Shown: positions 35,941 to 45,296, numbered from the stretch's first letter. The stretch: 64,000 bases of DNA from Adhaeretor mobilis (GCF_007741515.1 NZ_CP036263.1:2915501-2979500), one strand, 5' to 3'. The notes: generated from the sequence alone by a model not told the origin. Translations and numbers: made by a program.

Positions 35941-36349
35941 CATGAGTCTCCTTGCCATCATCGGCGGGTGAGACTCTCATAACATATGGATCAGCTTTTG
36001 GGGAACAGGCCAACTTCAGCAACAGAGAGTGACTGACGGACGTTCTAACACCGGTGACTAATCGCCTTTGAATGGCTTCGCTAGTGCGAGAACTAGAGCG
36101 TCAGTATCAAGAGCAGCAACAGCGGCTGCGATGCGAGGGCTGCGGTGAGTGACTTTCCTATCTACGCAGAACTTCGTCACTTTGAAGAAACTGGGCCCCG
36201 TCTGGCTTCACCACTAGTCTGAGACTCGATACACGTTGCCTCCCAGGGAGGCAACTGAGTATTCGTACTTAGGAGAGCCTTAGGTAGAACAGCTGCTATT
36301 CAGAGCGATGCCGGCTTGTGAAGTTGGGGGCGGACTGGTATCGCGGTAG

Positions 36350-36377
36350 GTGGGTACCCACTGAAATGTGTACCCAC
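36350..36377. repeat. Perfect 12-base palindrome with an adjacent half copy
   Basis: GTGGGTACCCAC (36350-36361) is a perfect palindrome. Six bases later GTGTACCCAC (36368-36377) repeats its right arm with one gap. It may be an operator of a lost gene or an element end. No gene nearby explains it. Confidence 0.5.
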
Positions 36378-36480
36378 TTTGGACCTTTAATCGACTCTGG
36401 TAGCATATTTGCCGAAACTGAGATTCGGCTGTATCCGCCATTTAAACCCTATTCGGACGCCGACCCGCCTACTTCAGAAA

Positions 36481-36524
36481 ACTACGAATCCGAAGGTTGG
36501 AGGTTCGAATCCTCCGGGGTGTAC
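36481..36524 (+). tRNA. 3' fragment of a tRNA-Arg (ACG), probable attachment-site scar
   Basis: The segment contains an anticodon loop CTACGAA with ACG at 36484-36486, anticodon-stem 3' side TCCGA, variable loop AGGTT, a perfect T-arm (GGAGG-TTCGAAT-CCTCC) and an acceptor 3' strand GGGGTGT with discriminator A. The 5' half is missing: the bases before it (TTCAGAA) cannot pair as an anticodon stem, and no acceptor 5' strand is present. Integrative elements commonly recombine in the 3' half of tRNA genes and leave such pieces. A recombinase remnant lies about 200 bases downstream. Confidence 0.75.
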
Positions 36525-36730
36525 TTTCTCTAAGGGCTTTCTAGCAAAGAGTTTCAGTTACCTGTCGACGTTCGACAGTGCGGCCCTGTAGCGGTTCTAA
36601 TATTAGGCCGAACGCCAGGAACGGTAATTTCTGCCCTGAGAAGGATTTCTACAGAGCAGTTGGTGGTCATTATTCGACCAGCAGCTCTCACCGTGGGGTC
36701 CGCTAGCCCCTGTGACAGGGCAGGCATAGC

Positions 36731-36957
36731 GCGTTGGAGCCCCTAACCGGCTCCTGCATGCGACGGTAATCGAGATCCGCAGAGAGTTCGGCTTAGAGGC
36801 AGTGCAGATCATCCTTGGTCACAGCGCTGCAGATGTTACCCAAGTCTATGCCGAGCGCGACATTGCCAAAGGATTGGAATTAGCCAAGCAGATCGGATCG
36901 GCGTCCGAGGTTGGGAGTCAGGGAAGGCTCCGCAATTCTACGGACGGATACTACTGA
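36731..36957 (+). pseudogene. Truncated tyrosine recombinase/integrase (C-terminal remnant)
   Basis: In the frame of 36751 the sequence reads APNRLLHATVIEIRREFGLE, then AVQIILGHSAADVTQVYAER, ending at TGA 36957. This matches the end of phage-type integrases, where NRLRHTxATEIRREFGLE holds the catalytic Arg, LGHS the His, and VYAERD the Tyr nucleophile. The Arg of LRHT is Leu here, an in-frame stop lies at 36727-36729, and the rest of the gene upstream is missing. It is a relic of an element that probably used the adjacent tRNA-Arg. Confidence 0.82.
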
Positions 36958-37274
36958 CGGACGGATGCATCTCATCGCCTCGCCGGTCGCTACCATCAGA
37001 CGCGTAGCAGAAACGCACCTTGGCAACCCACCTTACGGTTGCTGGGAAAAACCTTGCCGGCGCCCCAACGCCTCTCGGGGATGGACTTCACTGCCTCGTT
37101 TCTCAGAAATTGAGTCTGAATCGGAGTTCAAGCTGCCATTCTTGATAGAATGGCTCGGTCACCCTTCGCTAGGTTCGAGCCGAGCTTCTCGGTCATAATG
37201 ACGTGGTTTCGGCCTCTGGGATCCTTCTAGCACGGACTTCACTGTGAATTGCCATAAGTATTCCCTGAGGCTAA

Positions 37275-37296
37275 GATAGTTAACGCGTTAACTATC
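37275..37296. promoter_or_regulatory. Perfect 22-base palindrome, MarR operator
   Basis: GATAGTTAACG is followed directly by its exact reverse complement CGTTAACTATC, 15 bases before the MarR start codon at 37312. MarR proteins usually repress their own operon by binding such palindromes. The site probably controls the MarR, efflux adaptor and RND pump genes together. Confidence 0.8.
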
Positions 37297-37311
37297 TCTC
37301 CGGCAGGGCCC

Positions 37312-37743
37312 ATGAAGTACGATTTTGAGGAGAGTGTCGGAGTCTGGCTGACGCTGGCTCACCAGAGCTATAGCCGCGCAATCGCCGAGCGTCTCTTGCC
37401 GCATGGGATCACGTTTCGTCAGGCTCAGGTCTTGGGTTTTCTGGAGTTAGATGGTCCGCAGACACAATCTGAGTTGGCGGGGAAGATGATGATCGAGCCA
37501 CCCAGCTTGGTGGGGGTTCTTAATCGCATGGAACGCAGCGGGTTGGTCGAGCGGCAGTGTTGCCCCGACGATCGGCGTTGCAATTCAATACATTTGCTCC
37601 CCTCGGCCGAGGCACTTTGGCAACAGGTGGCCGAGTGTGCACGGCAGGTTCGCACAGCAGCGGTACGTGGCATGAGTGGCGCGGAGATTGCACAATTGAA
37701 ACGACTCTTAACCAAAGTGAATGAGAATGTTAGCGATTTCTGA
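37312..37743 (+). CDS. MarR-family transcriptional regulator
   Basis: A 143-residue protein of normal MarR length. The winged helix region reads TQSELAGKMMIEPPSLVGVL (recognition helix) followed by NRMERSGLVERQCCPDDRRC with the typical DxRR wing. MarR proteins respond to phenolic or other toxic compounds and usually repress efflux genes. The gene overlaps the frame of the adaptor gene by about 20 bases or ends just before its likely start (37763). A perfect palindrome lies upstream. Confidence 0.95.
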   Translation: MKYDFEESVGVWLTLAHQSYSRAIAERLLPHGITFRQAQVLGFLELDGPQTQSELAGKMMIEPPSLVGVLNRMERSGLVERQCCPDDRRCNSIHLLPSAEALWQQVAECARQVRTAAVRGMSGAEIAQLKRLLTKVNENVSDF

Positions 37744-37762
37744 ATTCTTCCAACGTCCTCCC

Positions 37763-39037
37763 ATGCTGAAACCAGCGCTGCTGTGCCTAGCAACTCTGAA
37801 CGTAGCAATCTCAGGCAAAGTGCGTGCGCAGCCTGAGCGGCCCCCTGCGCCGGTGGTTGTTGCCAGGGTCGCCCAGCGAAACGTGACCGCTGCGCAGGGC
37901 TTTGTTGGCACTGTGATGCCTAGCAGACACGCCATCATTGGCAGCGCAGTCGATGGGCGCGTCGTCGAGTTTCCGGTCGAAGAAGGAGACCGCGTCGAAC
38001 CGAAGCAAAAATTAGCGCAGCTACTGACGGAAACCATCAAGCTGGAGTTAGCTTCGGCTGAGGCAGAATTGCAACTTCGACAGCAGCAATTATTAGAGCT
38101 AGAGAACGGCACGCGCCCAGAAGAAATAGAGCAAGCCCGTTCGCGCATGGCCGCAGCCGATGCGCGACAACGCTTTCAGCAGGCTCGTGTGGAGCGGTTG
38201 GAAACCGCAGCAGAGACTCGGGGAGCCGTTACTGAGGACGTGCTAGCGGAAGCCCGAGCAGTGTTGATTGAGCGGCAGGAGCTCTATCTAGACATGAAGG
38301 CGGCTCACGCACTGGCAGTCGCAGGCCCGCGGCCCGAGGTGATCTACCAAGGGAAGGCACAAGTCGCCTTCCAGCAGGCAGTGGTCGAGAAGCTCTCCGA
38401 TCAAATCAAGAAGCACACGATTATTTCTCGCTTCGCAGGTTATGTTGTGAAAGAACACACCGAAGCAGGTCAATGGGTCAACCGGGGCGATCCGGTGGCC
38501 GAGGTGGCCGCGTTAGATGAGGTGGATGTCGTGGTGCAGGTCGTTGAACAAAGCGTGCCGTTTATTCGACTTGGCACTGATGTACGCGTGGAAATCCCTG
38601 CCTTGCCAGACCGCGTATTCATCGGCAAAGTAGAAGCGGTCGTGCCGCAGGCGGATGAACGTTCTCGCACCTTCCCGGTGAAAATCCGAGTTATAAACGA
38701 AGTCACTTCCTCTGGCCCTTTGGTCCAAGCCGGGATGGTCGCTCGCGCAGCGCTGCCGGTGGGAAAACCACAACAGGCGCTGCTGGTCCCCAAAGACGCT
38801 ATTGTGCTTGGCGGACCGCGTCCGATGGTGTTCACGGTCGCCGATGCTACCAAGGAAGGCGATTTGGGGAAGGTGCAATCCGTCGTAATTGAACTGGGTG
38901 TGGCTCATGGGGACTGGATTCAGATCTTCGGTGCCATCGAGCCTGACGCATTTGTCGTAGTCCAGGGCAACGAGCGATTGATCCCCCAGTCGCAAGTAAG
39001 ACTGCTGAATATTATTGCCGATCTTCCCACCCAATGA
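37763..39037 (+). CDS. RND efflux periplasmic adaptor (membrane fusion protein)
   Basis: I choose ATG 37763 (424 residues), which begins a signal peptide (LKPALLCLATLNVAISGKVRA); the frame opens 42 bases earlier inside marR. The HlyD-type order is visible: lipoyl half (GSAVDGRVVEFPVEEGDRVE), a long alpha-helical hairpin (about 85-200, rich in Glu/Gln/Ala), second lipoyl half (ISRFAGYVVKEHTEAGQWVNRGD), then beta-barrel and membrane-proximal domains. It bridges the inner-membrane RND pump and an outer-membrane channel. No TolC-like gene is next to it. Confidence 0.92.
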   Translation: MLKPALLCLATLNVAISGKVRAQPERPPAPVVVARVAQRNVTAAQGFVGTVMPSRHAIIGSAVDGRVVEFPVEEGDRVEPKQKLAQLLTETIKLELASAEAELQLRQQQLLELENGTRPEEIEQARSRMAAADARQRFQQARVERLETAAETRGAVTEDVLAEARAVLIERQELYLDMKAAHALAVAGPRPEVIYQGKAQVAFQQAVVEKLSDQIKKHTIISRFAGYVVKEHTEAGQWVNRGDPVAEVAALDEVDVVVQVVEQSVPFIRLGTDVRVEIPALPDRVFIGKVEAVVPQADERSRTFPVKIRVINEVTSSGPLVQAGMVARAALPVGKPQQALLVPKDAIVLGGPRPMVFTVADATKEGDLGKVQSVVIELGVAHGDWIQIFGAIEPDAFVVVQGNERLIPQSQVRLLNIIADLPTQ

Positions 39038-39055
39038 CCCCCGCACAAGTTTCGC

Positions 39056-42000
39056 ATGAATCTCATAGACGCCTTTGTCCACAATCCAATTAAGGTAGCA
39101 GTCGGTGTATTGCTGTTGACGCTATTCGGCACGATTGCGCTGTTTGAAATGCCGATGCAGTTGACGCCTGAGGTGGAGATACCCACCATTACAGTCACCA
39201 CACGTTGGCCCGGGGCTAGCCCGCAGGAGGTGGAACGCGAAATTGTGGTCGAGCAAGAAGAGCAGCTCAAGAGTGTGGAAGGCTTGCAAAAGCTCTCCTC
39301 GGCCAGTTCCGACTCACAAGGTGTCATCACGTTGGAATTTGCCGTGGGGGCGGACATCGATACCCTGCGCTCGAAGGTCGACGGCCGGTTGAATCAGGTG
39401 CCCGTTTACCCGGAAGACGCTGACGAGCCGGTTATTGCGACGAGCGATCCCAACGCTAACGCGATTGCCTGGTTCATCTTGAGCGCTCTCCCGCCGAGCG
39501 AAGAGCGGATCGACCAATTGGTTGCCGAGCATCCCGATCTCAAGTCGCAACTCGATAAGGCCCGGAATGCAGATAACTCTGGTCTGTTGATGTTGCGACT
39601 TAGAAAGTTGGCCATAGAACACCCAGAGGTAGCCACGCTGTTGCCCCCGCCTGAGTTGGAGATTCCTAAACTAAAGCGATTTGTCGAAGATGAGATCGAA
39701 GCCCGGTTCGAACGTGTCGATGGCGTTTCGTTGTCGAACGTGATCGGCGGTCTCGAAGATGAAATGCAGGTCATTGTCGACCCAGAAAAGCTCGCCTCAC
39801 GCAGCGTCACGCTCGGGCAAGTCCGTGATGTGCTCCGTGGACAGAACAAAGACACCTCTGCTGGATACTTTGAGGAAGGCAAACGGCGGTACGTGGTGCG
39901 GGCGCTCGGCGAGTTCAACTCGCCTGAACACGTAGAGAACCAGCTCCTAGCCGTGCGAGATGGCGCGCCCGTTTTTGTGCGCGACGTGGCCGAGGTGCGC
40001 CGGAGCTACAAGAAGCCGGACGGACTGGTGCGCCGATTTGGCGAATCGAGCATCGCCATCAACTGCATCCGCGAGACCGGCGCCAATGTGCTAGATGTGA
40101 TGGTGGGCCTGCGCAAAGTTAACGAGGAACTCAACCGCACGCTGCTCGAACCTCGCGGATTGCAGCTCTCGCAGGTCTACGACGAGACGGATTACATTAA
40201 TTCGTCAGTCAACCTCGTACAACAGAATATTTTCGTCGGCGGTGCTCTGACGATGGTCGTGTTGATGGCGTTTCTGCACCTGGGCGTGCGCACGCTCATC
40301 GCGATTCCTCTGCTGCTGGCCACGGCGTTGGCGGCTGCCTACTTGTCGCCTTGGTGGTTCGTGGTCACGCTCGCCGTGATGCTGAGTGCAGGGTTTTGGT
40401 TTGCTCGTGGCGCGATGGTCGTAGGATTGGCAATCCCGATCAGCATCATCGGCACCTTCCTGGTGCTAAACTCGCTTGGGCGTTCGCTCAATGTCATCAG
40501 CCTGGCCGGCTTGGCGTTTGCCGTGGGTATGTTGGTCGACAACGCGGTAGTGGTACTCGAGAACATCTACCGCCGTTTCGCGGAACTAGAGGAACCACCG
40601 TTCACAGCTGCGGTACGCGGTACGCAAGAAGTCTCCGGCGCTGTGCTTTCCTCCACTTTGACGACTATCGCCGTATTTTTGCCTGTGGTTTTTGTGCAAC
40701 AAGAAGCAGGGCAGTTGTTCCGAGATATTGCCCTAGCAATTAGCGCAGCCGTAGGACTCTCGTTGATCGTTTCAGTCACGGTGATTCCAACCGCCTCGGC
40801 GCGGCTCTTCAAGTCCGGCCGTCGCTCGAAAGAGGAGGGCAACGAAGACGAGAGTGACAAAGCAAAGAGCGCCACTGAGGACATAGCAAATAGCGACTCG
40901 CCACAAGATTCAACTTCCAAGGTCCTGCGCGGAGTCCAAACGCTCGGAAGTCGGCTGACGGGCTTTGTGGTTGGCATCAACGACTGGGCACAGCGTAGTG
41001 CACTCCGCCGCACTTTGACCATCGTCACTTTGGTCAGCCTGTCGCTCGGACTCAGCTGGCTACTGTGGCCGCGTGTAGAATACTTGCCGACGGGCAATCG
41101 CAACCTAGTCATCGGGTTTGTGATCCCGCCGCCCGGCTACAATACCGACCAGTTGATGAGCCTGGGCACCGTGGTCGAAGATGAGTTGCGCCCCTATTGG
41201 GACGTTGATGCCACGACGCCGGACAGCGATCTGGATGCTCCCGCGATTGAGGACTTTTTCTTCGTGGTCCGCGGCCGCAGCGTATTTCTCGGGGTGCGGG
41301 CACGCGATCCGCTTCGCTCTGCCGAACTGGTGCCGCTAGTGTTTCGTGTTGGGGGTAAGCTGCCCGGTTCGATTGCTTTTGCCCAGCAGACGAGCCTGTT
41401 TGAACGGGGATTAGGTGCCGGGCGATCGATCGATGTCGAAATCTCGGGTCCTGACGTAGAGAAGCTGGTTGGACTCGGGCAGCAGGTCTTTGGTCAAGTG
41501 ATGCAAGTCGTGCCCGGCGCACAAGCGCGACCCACTCCCAGTCTCGATCTCTCTAGTCCTGAAGTTCATGTGCTGCCCAAGTTGTTGCAAGCCGCCGAAA
41601 TGGGAATTAACTCGGCAGAACTGGGGTTTGCCGTCGATTGCTTAGTCGATGGGGCTTACGTGGGAGACTATTTCTACGAGGGCAAGAAGATTGATCTCAC
41701 GCTGATTGGCGAGACGCGATTCGCCAACCAAACGCACTTGATTGGTGCTGCCCCCGTGGCCACCCCGATAGGGCAGCTCGTGCCACTCAATGCGCTGGCC
41801 GATGTCGAGCTCTCCAGCGGTCCCGAGCAAATTAACCACCGCGAACGCGTGCGTTCGATCGCCATCAATGTCTCGCCACCCCCGGATGTGGCGCTCGAAG
41901 ATGCCATGAACAATATTGAAAAAGAAATCGTCGCTCCCCTCCGTGAGAGTGGCGCTTTGGGCGAGAACTACGGTATCACTCTAGCAGGCACGGCCGACAA

Positions 42001-42661
42001 GCTTCGGCAAACTTGGGAATCGCTACGTTTCAACGTGTTGATGGCTCTGCTGATTACTTACCTACTCATGGCGGCGCTGTTTGAAAGCTGGCTTTATCCA
42101 CTGGTCGTGATTCTGAGTGTGCCCTTGGGAGCCGTCGGCGGCTTGCTTGGCCTGCGCATGCTCAACTTGTTTGTGCTTCAACCGTTGGACGTGTTAACCA
42201 TGCTGGGCTTTGTGGTGCTGATCGGAACCGTGGTGAACAACCCAATTCTGATTGTCCACCAAGCGCTTAATCATCTGCGTGAAGACAATATGCAACCGCG
42301 CGAAGCGATTCTAGAGAGCGTTCGCACACGAATTCGCCCCATTTTCATGACCACCATCACCACCGTCCTTGGTCTGTTGCCATTGGTGGTCTTCCCCGGA
42401 GCGGGTAGCGAACTTTATCGCGGGCTGGGTAGCGTAGTGCTGGGCGGCCTGTTGGTCTCCACGTTTTTTACGCTCATCCTCGTGCCTACGTTGCTCGCCG
42501 TGGCCCTTGATGCGAAAGCTCTGCTGGCTGGGAGCGAAGTCTCACGAAGCGCGAGCGATCACAAATCGCCCGCTCCAAGGTCAATCGAAAGCAATCATGA
42601 GGGGGGAACTGCGGTAAATCAATCCGAGGTTCTCCCCACGACAGCGGTTTCCCGACCTTAG
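39056..42661 (+). CDS. RND-family efflux pump permease (AcrB-type) with extra insertions
   Basis: A 1201-residue inner-membrane transporter, about 150 residues longer than AcrB. It begins with a TM1 segment and the porter motif TRWPGASPQEVEREIVVEQE. TM4 has GMLVDNAVVVLENIYRR, keeping one of the two proton-relay Asp residues (second is Asn, as in many RND pumps). Two insertions are unusual: residues about 145-200 (PPSEERIDQLVAEHPDLKS...) in the first porter domain, and a highly charged cytoplasmic linker (about 590-625, SKEEGNEDESDKAKSATEDI). TM10-12 include LMAALFESWLYPLVVILSVP. It pumps toxic compounds with the adaptor just upstream. Confidence 0.94.
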   Translation: MNLIDAFVHNPIKVAVGVLLLTLFGTIALFEMPMQLTPEVEIPTITVTTRWPGASPQEVEREIVVEQEEQLKSVEGLQKLSSASSDSQGVITLEFAVGADIDTLRSKVDGRLNQVPVYPEDADEPVIATSDPNANAIAWFILSALPPSEERIDQLVAEHPDLKSQLDKARNADNSGLLMLRLRKLAIEHPEVATLLPPPELEIPKLKRFVEDEIEARFERVDGVSLSNVIGGLEDEMQVIVDPEKLASRSVTLGQVRDVLRGQNKDTSAGYFEEGKRRYVVRALGEFNSPEHVENQLLAVRDGAPVFVRDVAEVRRSYKKPDGLVRRFGESSIAINCIRETGANVLDVMVGLRKVNEELNRTLLEPRGLQLSQVYDETDYINSSVNLVQQNIFVGGALTMVVLMAFLHLGVRTLIAIPLLLATALAAAYLSPWWFVVTLAVMLSAGFWFARGAMVVGLAIPISIIGTFLVLNSLGRSLNVISLAGLAFAVGMLVDNAVVVLENIYRRFAELEEPPFTAAVRGTQEVSGAVLSSTLTTIAVFLPVVFVQQEAGQLFRDIALAISAAVGLSLIVSVTVIPTASARLFKSGRRSKEEGNEDESDKAKSATEDIANSDSPQDSTSKVLRGVQTLGSRLTGFVVGINDWAQRSALRRTLTIVTLVSLSLGLSWLLWPRVEYLPTGNRNLVIGFVIPPPGYNTDQLMSLGTVVEDELRPYWDVDATTPDSDLDAPAIEDFFFVVRGRSVFLGVRARDPLRSAELVPLVFRVGGKLPGSIAFAQQTSLFERGLGAGRSIDVEISGPDVEKLVGLGQQVFGQVMQVVPGAQARPTPSLDLSSPEVHVLPKLLQAAEMGINSAELGFAVDCLVDGAYVGDYFYEGKKIDLTLIGETRFANQTHLIGAAPVATPIGQLVPLNALADVELSSGPEQINHRERVRSIAINVSPPPDVALEDAMNNIEKEIVAPLRESGALGENYGITLAGTADKLRQTWESLRFNVLMALLITYLLMAALFESWLYPLVVILSVPLGAVGGLLGLRMLNLFVLQPLDVLTMLGFVVLIGTVVNNPILIVHQALNHLREDNMQPREAILESVRTRIRPIFMTTITTVLGLLPLVVFPGAGSELYRGLGSVVLGGLLVSTFFTLILVPTLLAVALDAKALLAGSEVSRSASDHKSPAPRSIESNHEGGTAVNQSEVLPTTAVSRP

Positions 42662-42725
42662 GGCTGCTGAAGGGTGACCTTTCTTGGGATCGCCCAGCTA
42701 TCCTGCTAACAAGCGATTTTATTTA

Positions 42726-43814
42726 TTAACGAACCACGCGACCCGACGCGCTGCCCTTCATGAGGGCTTCCACTTCCGCTCGGGTTGAGTAATTGAAATC
42801 GCCCTTGATGGAGTGCTTCAAGCAGGAAGCAGCTACAGCATAGTTCAGTGCGGTTTGGGGCTCGCTGAGCTCTGGAGTATTCAGTGCAAAGATCAGTCCG
42901 GCGGCAAAAGAGTCGCCTCCGCCCACACGATCGACGATGTTTTTTATCTGGTAGGAACAGTAATTTCCTTCCGTATCCAACGGGGCAAAACTAGCCTTGT
43001 CACTCGCTACATCAAAGAGCATCGCGCCCCAGTTGTTGTGCGATGCTGAAAGACTTTCGCGGAGTGTGATGGCTATTCTGCTAAGATTCGGGAACTGTTC
43101 ACCTGCTTGACGAGCTACGTCTGGATAGCGCGAAGTGTCGAGTTCGCCTTCATGGACGTTCGTATCACCTGCTTGAATGCACAGCACGTCTTGGAAATCC
43201 TCTTCGTTGGCGATCACGACATCGACGTGCGGCAGGATGGTTCGCATCGTCTCTTGTGCCAGATCACGAGGGGCCATGGGCTCATTCCACTTCCAAAGTT
43301 TGCCTCGGTAGTTTAGGTCAATCGATACTTGCGCACCGGCCGCCTTGGCTTTCTGTGCTGCTACGAGGGTGGCATCGGCGGCGATCTTCGAGAGTGCTGG
43401 TGTAATCCCACTGAGATGTAGCCAGCCTGCACCGTCGAATATGCCGTCCCAGTCGTACTGGTCAGCTGGAGTGATCGACACGGCCGAATCAGCCCGGTCG
43501 TAAACCACGTTGCTGGGCCGTTGGTTGGCACCAGTTTCTAAGAAGTAGAGACCAAGTCGACCTTCGTCGGTACGCAAGATGTACTGGGTGTCAACGCCAA
43601 TAGCACGAATCGAATCCATTGTTGCTTCGGCCAAAGCATGCTTTGGGAGGGCCGTTACGTAACGAGCCTGCGCACCAAAATTGCTGATCGAGGCAGCGAC
43701 GCTCGCTTCTGCGCCGGCGTAGGTGACCTCGAACTCACGCGTTTGTCGCAATCGCAGATTTGCTGGCGAGGCCATACGTCCCATGATTTCGCCAAAAGTT
43801 ACAACACACTCCAT
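42726..43814 (-). CDS. kdgK: PfkB-family 2-keto-3-deoxygluconate kinase
   Basis: A 362-residue ribokinase-type enzyme beginning CVVTFGEIMGRMASP. Motifs are YAGAEASVAASISNFGAQA (substrate-binding), VSIDLNYRGKLW (the typical DxNxR segment of KDG kinases), and VGGGDSFAAGLIFAL with the catalytic Asp. KdgK phosphorylates 2-keto-3-deoxygluconate to KDPG, the substrate of KDPG aldolase; a KDPG-type aldolase is coded at 4359-5156 although far away. It points toward the RND pump end and has a promoter of its own in the gap to the right. Confidence 0.88.
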   Translation of the reverse strand: MECVVTFGEIMGRMASPANLRLRQTREFEVTYAGAEASVAASISNFGAQARYVTALPKHALAEATMDSIRAIGVDTQYILRTDEGRLGLYFLETGANQRPSNVVYDRADSAVSITPADQYDWDGIFDGAGWLHLSGITPALSKIAADATLVAAQKAKAAGAQVSIDLNYRGKLWKWNEPMAPRDLAQETMRTILPHVDVVIANEEDFQDVLCIQAGDTNVHEGELDTSRYPDVARQAGEQFPNLSRIAITLRESLSASHNNWGAMLFDVASDKASFAPLDTEGNYCSYQIKNIVDRVGGGDSFAAGLIFALNTPELSEPQTALNYAVAASCLKHSIKGDFNYSTRAEVEALMKGSASGRVVR

Positions 43815-44612
43815 TTCAAACTCCGATTAACGCAATTGCAAAGAGATATTCAGATCTGTTTGCTAGACTTAAGAATATTATTGCCTTTGCCAAGTTGAGC
43901 TGCCGTCGATGAAGGGGCATGCCTCCGCGGCGCAGGCAACGATACCGTCCCTGGCTTCTCTTTCGACCAAGCTGTGCTTAGCGATCCAGGACCTACGTAT
44001 AACTGGCAGAATGGGTTCGTTCAAGTACTGGACCAATTCGTTGGCATGCAATCCGCCCAACATGGGGAGGAACGAAGTTCCATCGATTTCCGTTCTGAGA
44101 AGTACGGCAGATAGTTTGCCACTGAGATCTCAATGTCAATCGCATCGCTTTGGGATCACAAGACCGTATCTAAAAATGTACTTGAGTAAGGAGCTACTGC
44201 CGCCGCCATGGCAAGGCAAAAGGGCTAACGCCGATGGGTGGCGTAGCAATAACGCGCGTGCCGTACAGCAGGCCCAGATCGAGATGCTTTCATTTGGCGC
44301 GGCGGTCGTATTTTTCGTGCGGAGTCACCACCCCCTCTACCTGCCACAAAAAGTCATAGCAGAACGTATTTGAGCCGCGATAAAACGTATGTGCGCCTTG
44401 GGATATAGGGTCCCCAAGTGCTTCCAGCTTTGGTATTCAGTGGAGAGATTGTTCGTTATCAGGAGAGTCATGAGTTGCATCACCGTACTTGTCCTCGTAG
44501 AGTATCAGGGAGCAACCGGGGTCGATGCATTATCGACGCGGTCTTGTCACCTCTGCAAATTCTCCGACACTAAATCTCTGCCCGCTCCTTAGCTGTCACA
44601 ACGAGGCTTGCG
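43815..44612. other. Gap of about 800 bases without a supported gene
   Basis: Frames exist at 43909-44373 (plus) and 43878-44063 (minus), but neither shows a recognisable domain, signal or ribosome site. The minus-strand reading (LVEREARDGIVACAAEACPF and neighbouring residues) looks slightly protein-like and could be a decayed gene. The kdgK promoter should lie at the left end. Confidence 0.5.
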
Positions 44613-45296
44613 ATGGTTTTGCTAGTCGACAACTATGATAGTTTTGTTCACAACCTCGCCCGTTATTTCGAACTACTCGGACAAGAGACTCACGTTGTTC
44701 GCAATGACAAGGTCAATGCTGCGAGTGTTCGCAGCCTGAAGGCCCAGGCGATTGTGCTTTCGCCCGGGCCTTGCGCGCCGAGTGAAGCAGGCTACTCGCT
44801 GGAATTGGTGCGCGAATTTCATCAAGAAGTGCCCTTGCTTGGCATTTGCCTGGGACACCAAACCCTTGGGGCTGCTATGGGTGCGAAAGTGGTTCGAGCG
44901 AGCGAGCCGCGACATGGGCGTACTTCGGAGATCGAGCATGCAGGGCAGGGCGTTTTTCAGGGAGTTCCCTCTCCGCTGACGGTTTGTCGGTATCACTCGC
45001 TGATCGTGGATGAGGATTCTCTGCCTGAGGAGTTGGAGATAATCGCGCGAAGCACCGGCGATGGGACGATCATGGGGCTTGCTCATCGTGATTTTCCGAC
45101 CATCGGCTTGCAGTTTCATCCGGAAGCGATTCTCACTGGCCACGGTTTTCAGCTGCTAGCGAACTTCTTAGAACTGGCGGATATCAAAGTAACTGCGGAC
45201 CCAACAGCGCTCGCAGCTAGGGAAGATCGCAGTCCGCCGCCTCGTGCAGAAACGGTAGGACTCAGCTCGGCACCTACGGGGCCCATTACTTTTTGA
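44613..45296 (+). CDS. pabA: Type I glutamine amidotransferase, PabA/TrpG-like
   Basis: A 227-residue amidotransferase that releases ammonia from glutamine for chorismate amination. Motifs: DNYDSFVHNLARYF, VLSPGPCAPSEAG, LLGICLGHQTLG with the nucleophile Cys (about residue 77), and LQFHPEAILT with the His and Glu of the triad. The C-terminal 30 residues extend beyond the family. A 4-aminobenzoate product would feed directly into the beta-RFAP synthase two genes downstream, so pabA is a better fit than trpG. It ends 57 bases before the likely start of the DUF447 gene. Confidence 0.88.
   Translation: MVLLVDNYDSFVHNLARYFELLGQETHVVRNDKVNAASVRSLKAQAIVLSPGPCAPSEAGYSLELVREFHQEVPLLGICLGHQTLGAAMGAKVVRASEPRHGRTSEIEHAGQGVFQGVPSPLTVCRYHSLIVDEDSLPEELEIIARSTGDGTIMGLAHRDFPTIGLQFHPEAILTGHGFQLLANFLELADIKVTADPTALAAREDRSPPPRAETVGLSSAPTGPITF

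Larger units (their letters stand above)
34790..36013 (-). mobile_element. IS3-family insertion sequence, apparently complete
   Basis: Two overlapping transposase genes (orfA and orfB) on the minus strand are bounded by imperfect inverted repeats. The left end TGACCTGCCCTCAAAACCTG near 34790-34809 matches, with one gap and a few changes, the right end read in reverse, TGGCCTGTTCCCCAAAAGCTG (36013-35993). No clear target duplication is visible, so the outer borders are uncertain by a few bases. Both genes are intact, so the element may be active. The coding frame resembles the IS407/IS3 group. Confidence 0.8.
36014..37274. other. Gene-poor accessory stretch with mobile-element scars
   Basis: No intact gene is supported. 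It contains an inverted repeat at 36350, a 3' tRNA fragment at 36481, and a decayed tyrosine recombinase end at 36731. A 26-codon frame near 36073-36153 (MASLVRELERQYQEQQQ...) could be a remnant but has no recognisable family. The rest shows nothing I can assign. Confidence 0.5.

Noticed and set aside
34790..36013. Target-site duplication around the IS3 element
   Set aside because: Bases next to the putative ends do not match, so no duplication is claimed.
43909..44373. Plus-strand frame of 154 codons in the gap after kdgK
   Set aside because: No ribosome site, domain or signal, and unnatural composition. The minus strand is equally weak, so I list the region only as a gap.
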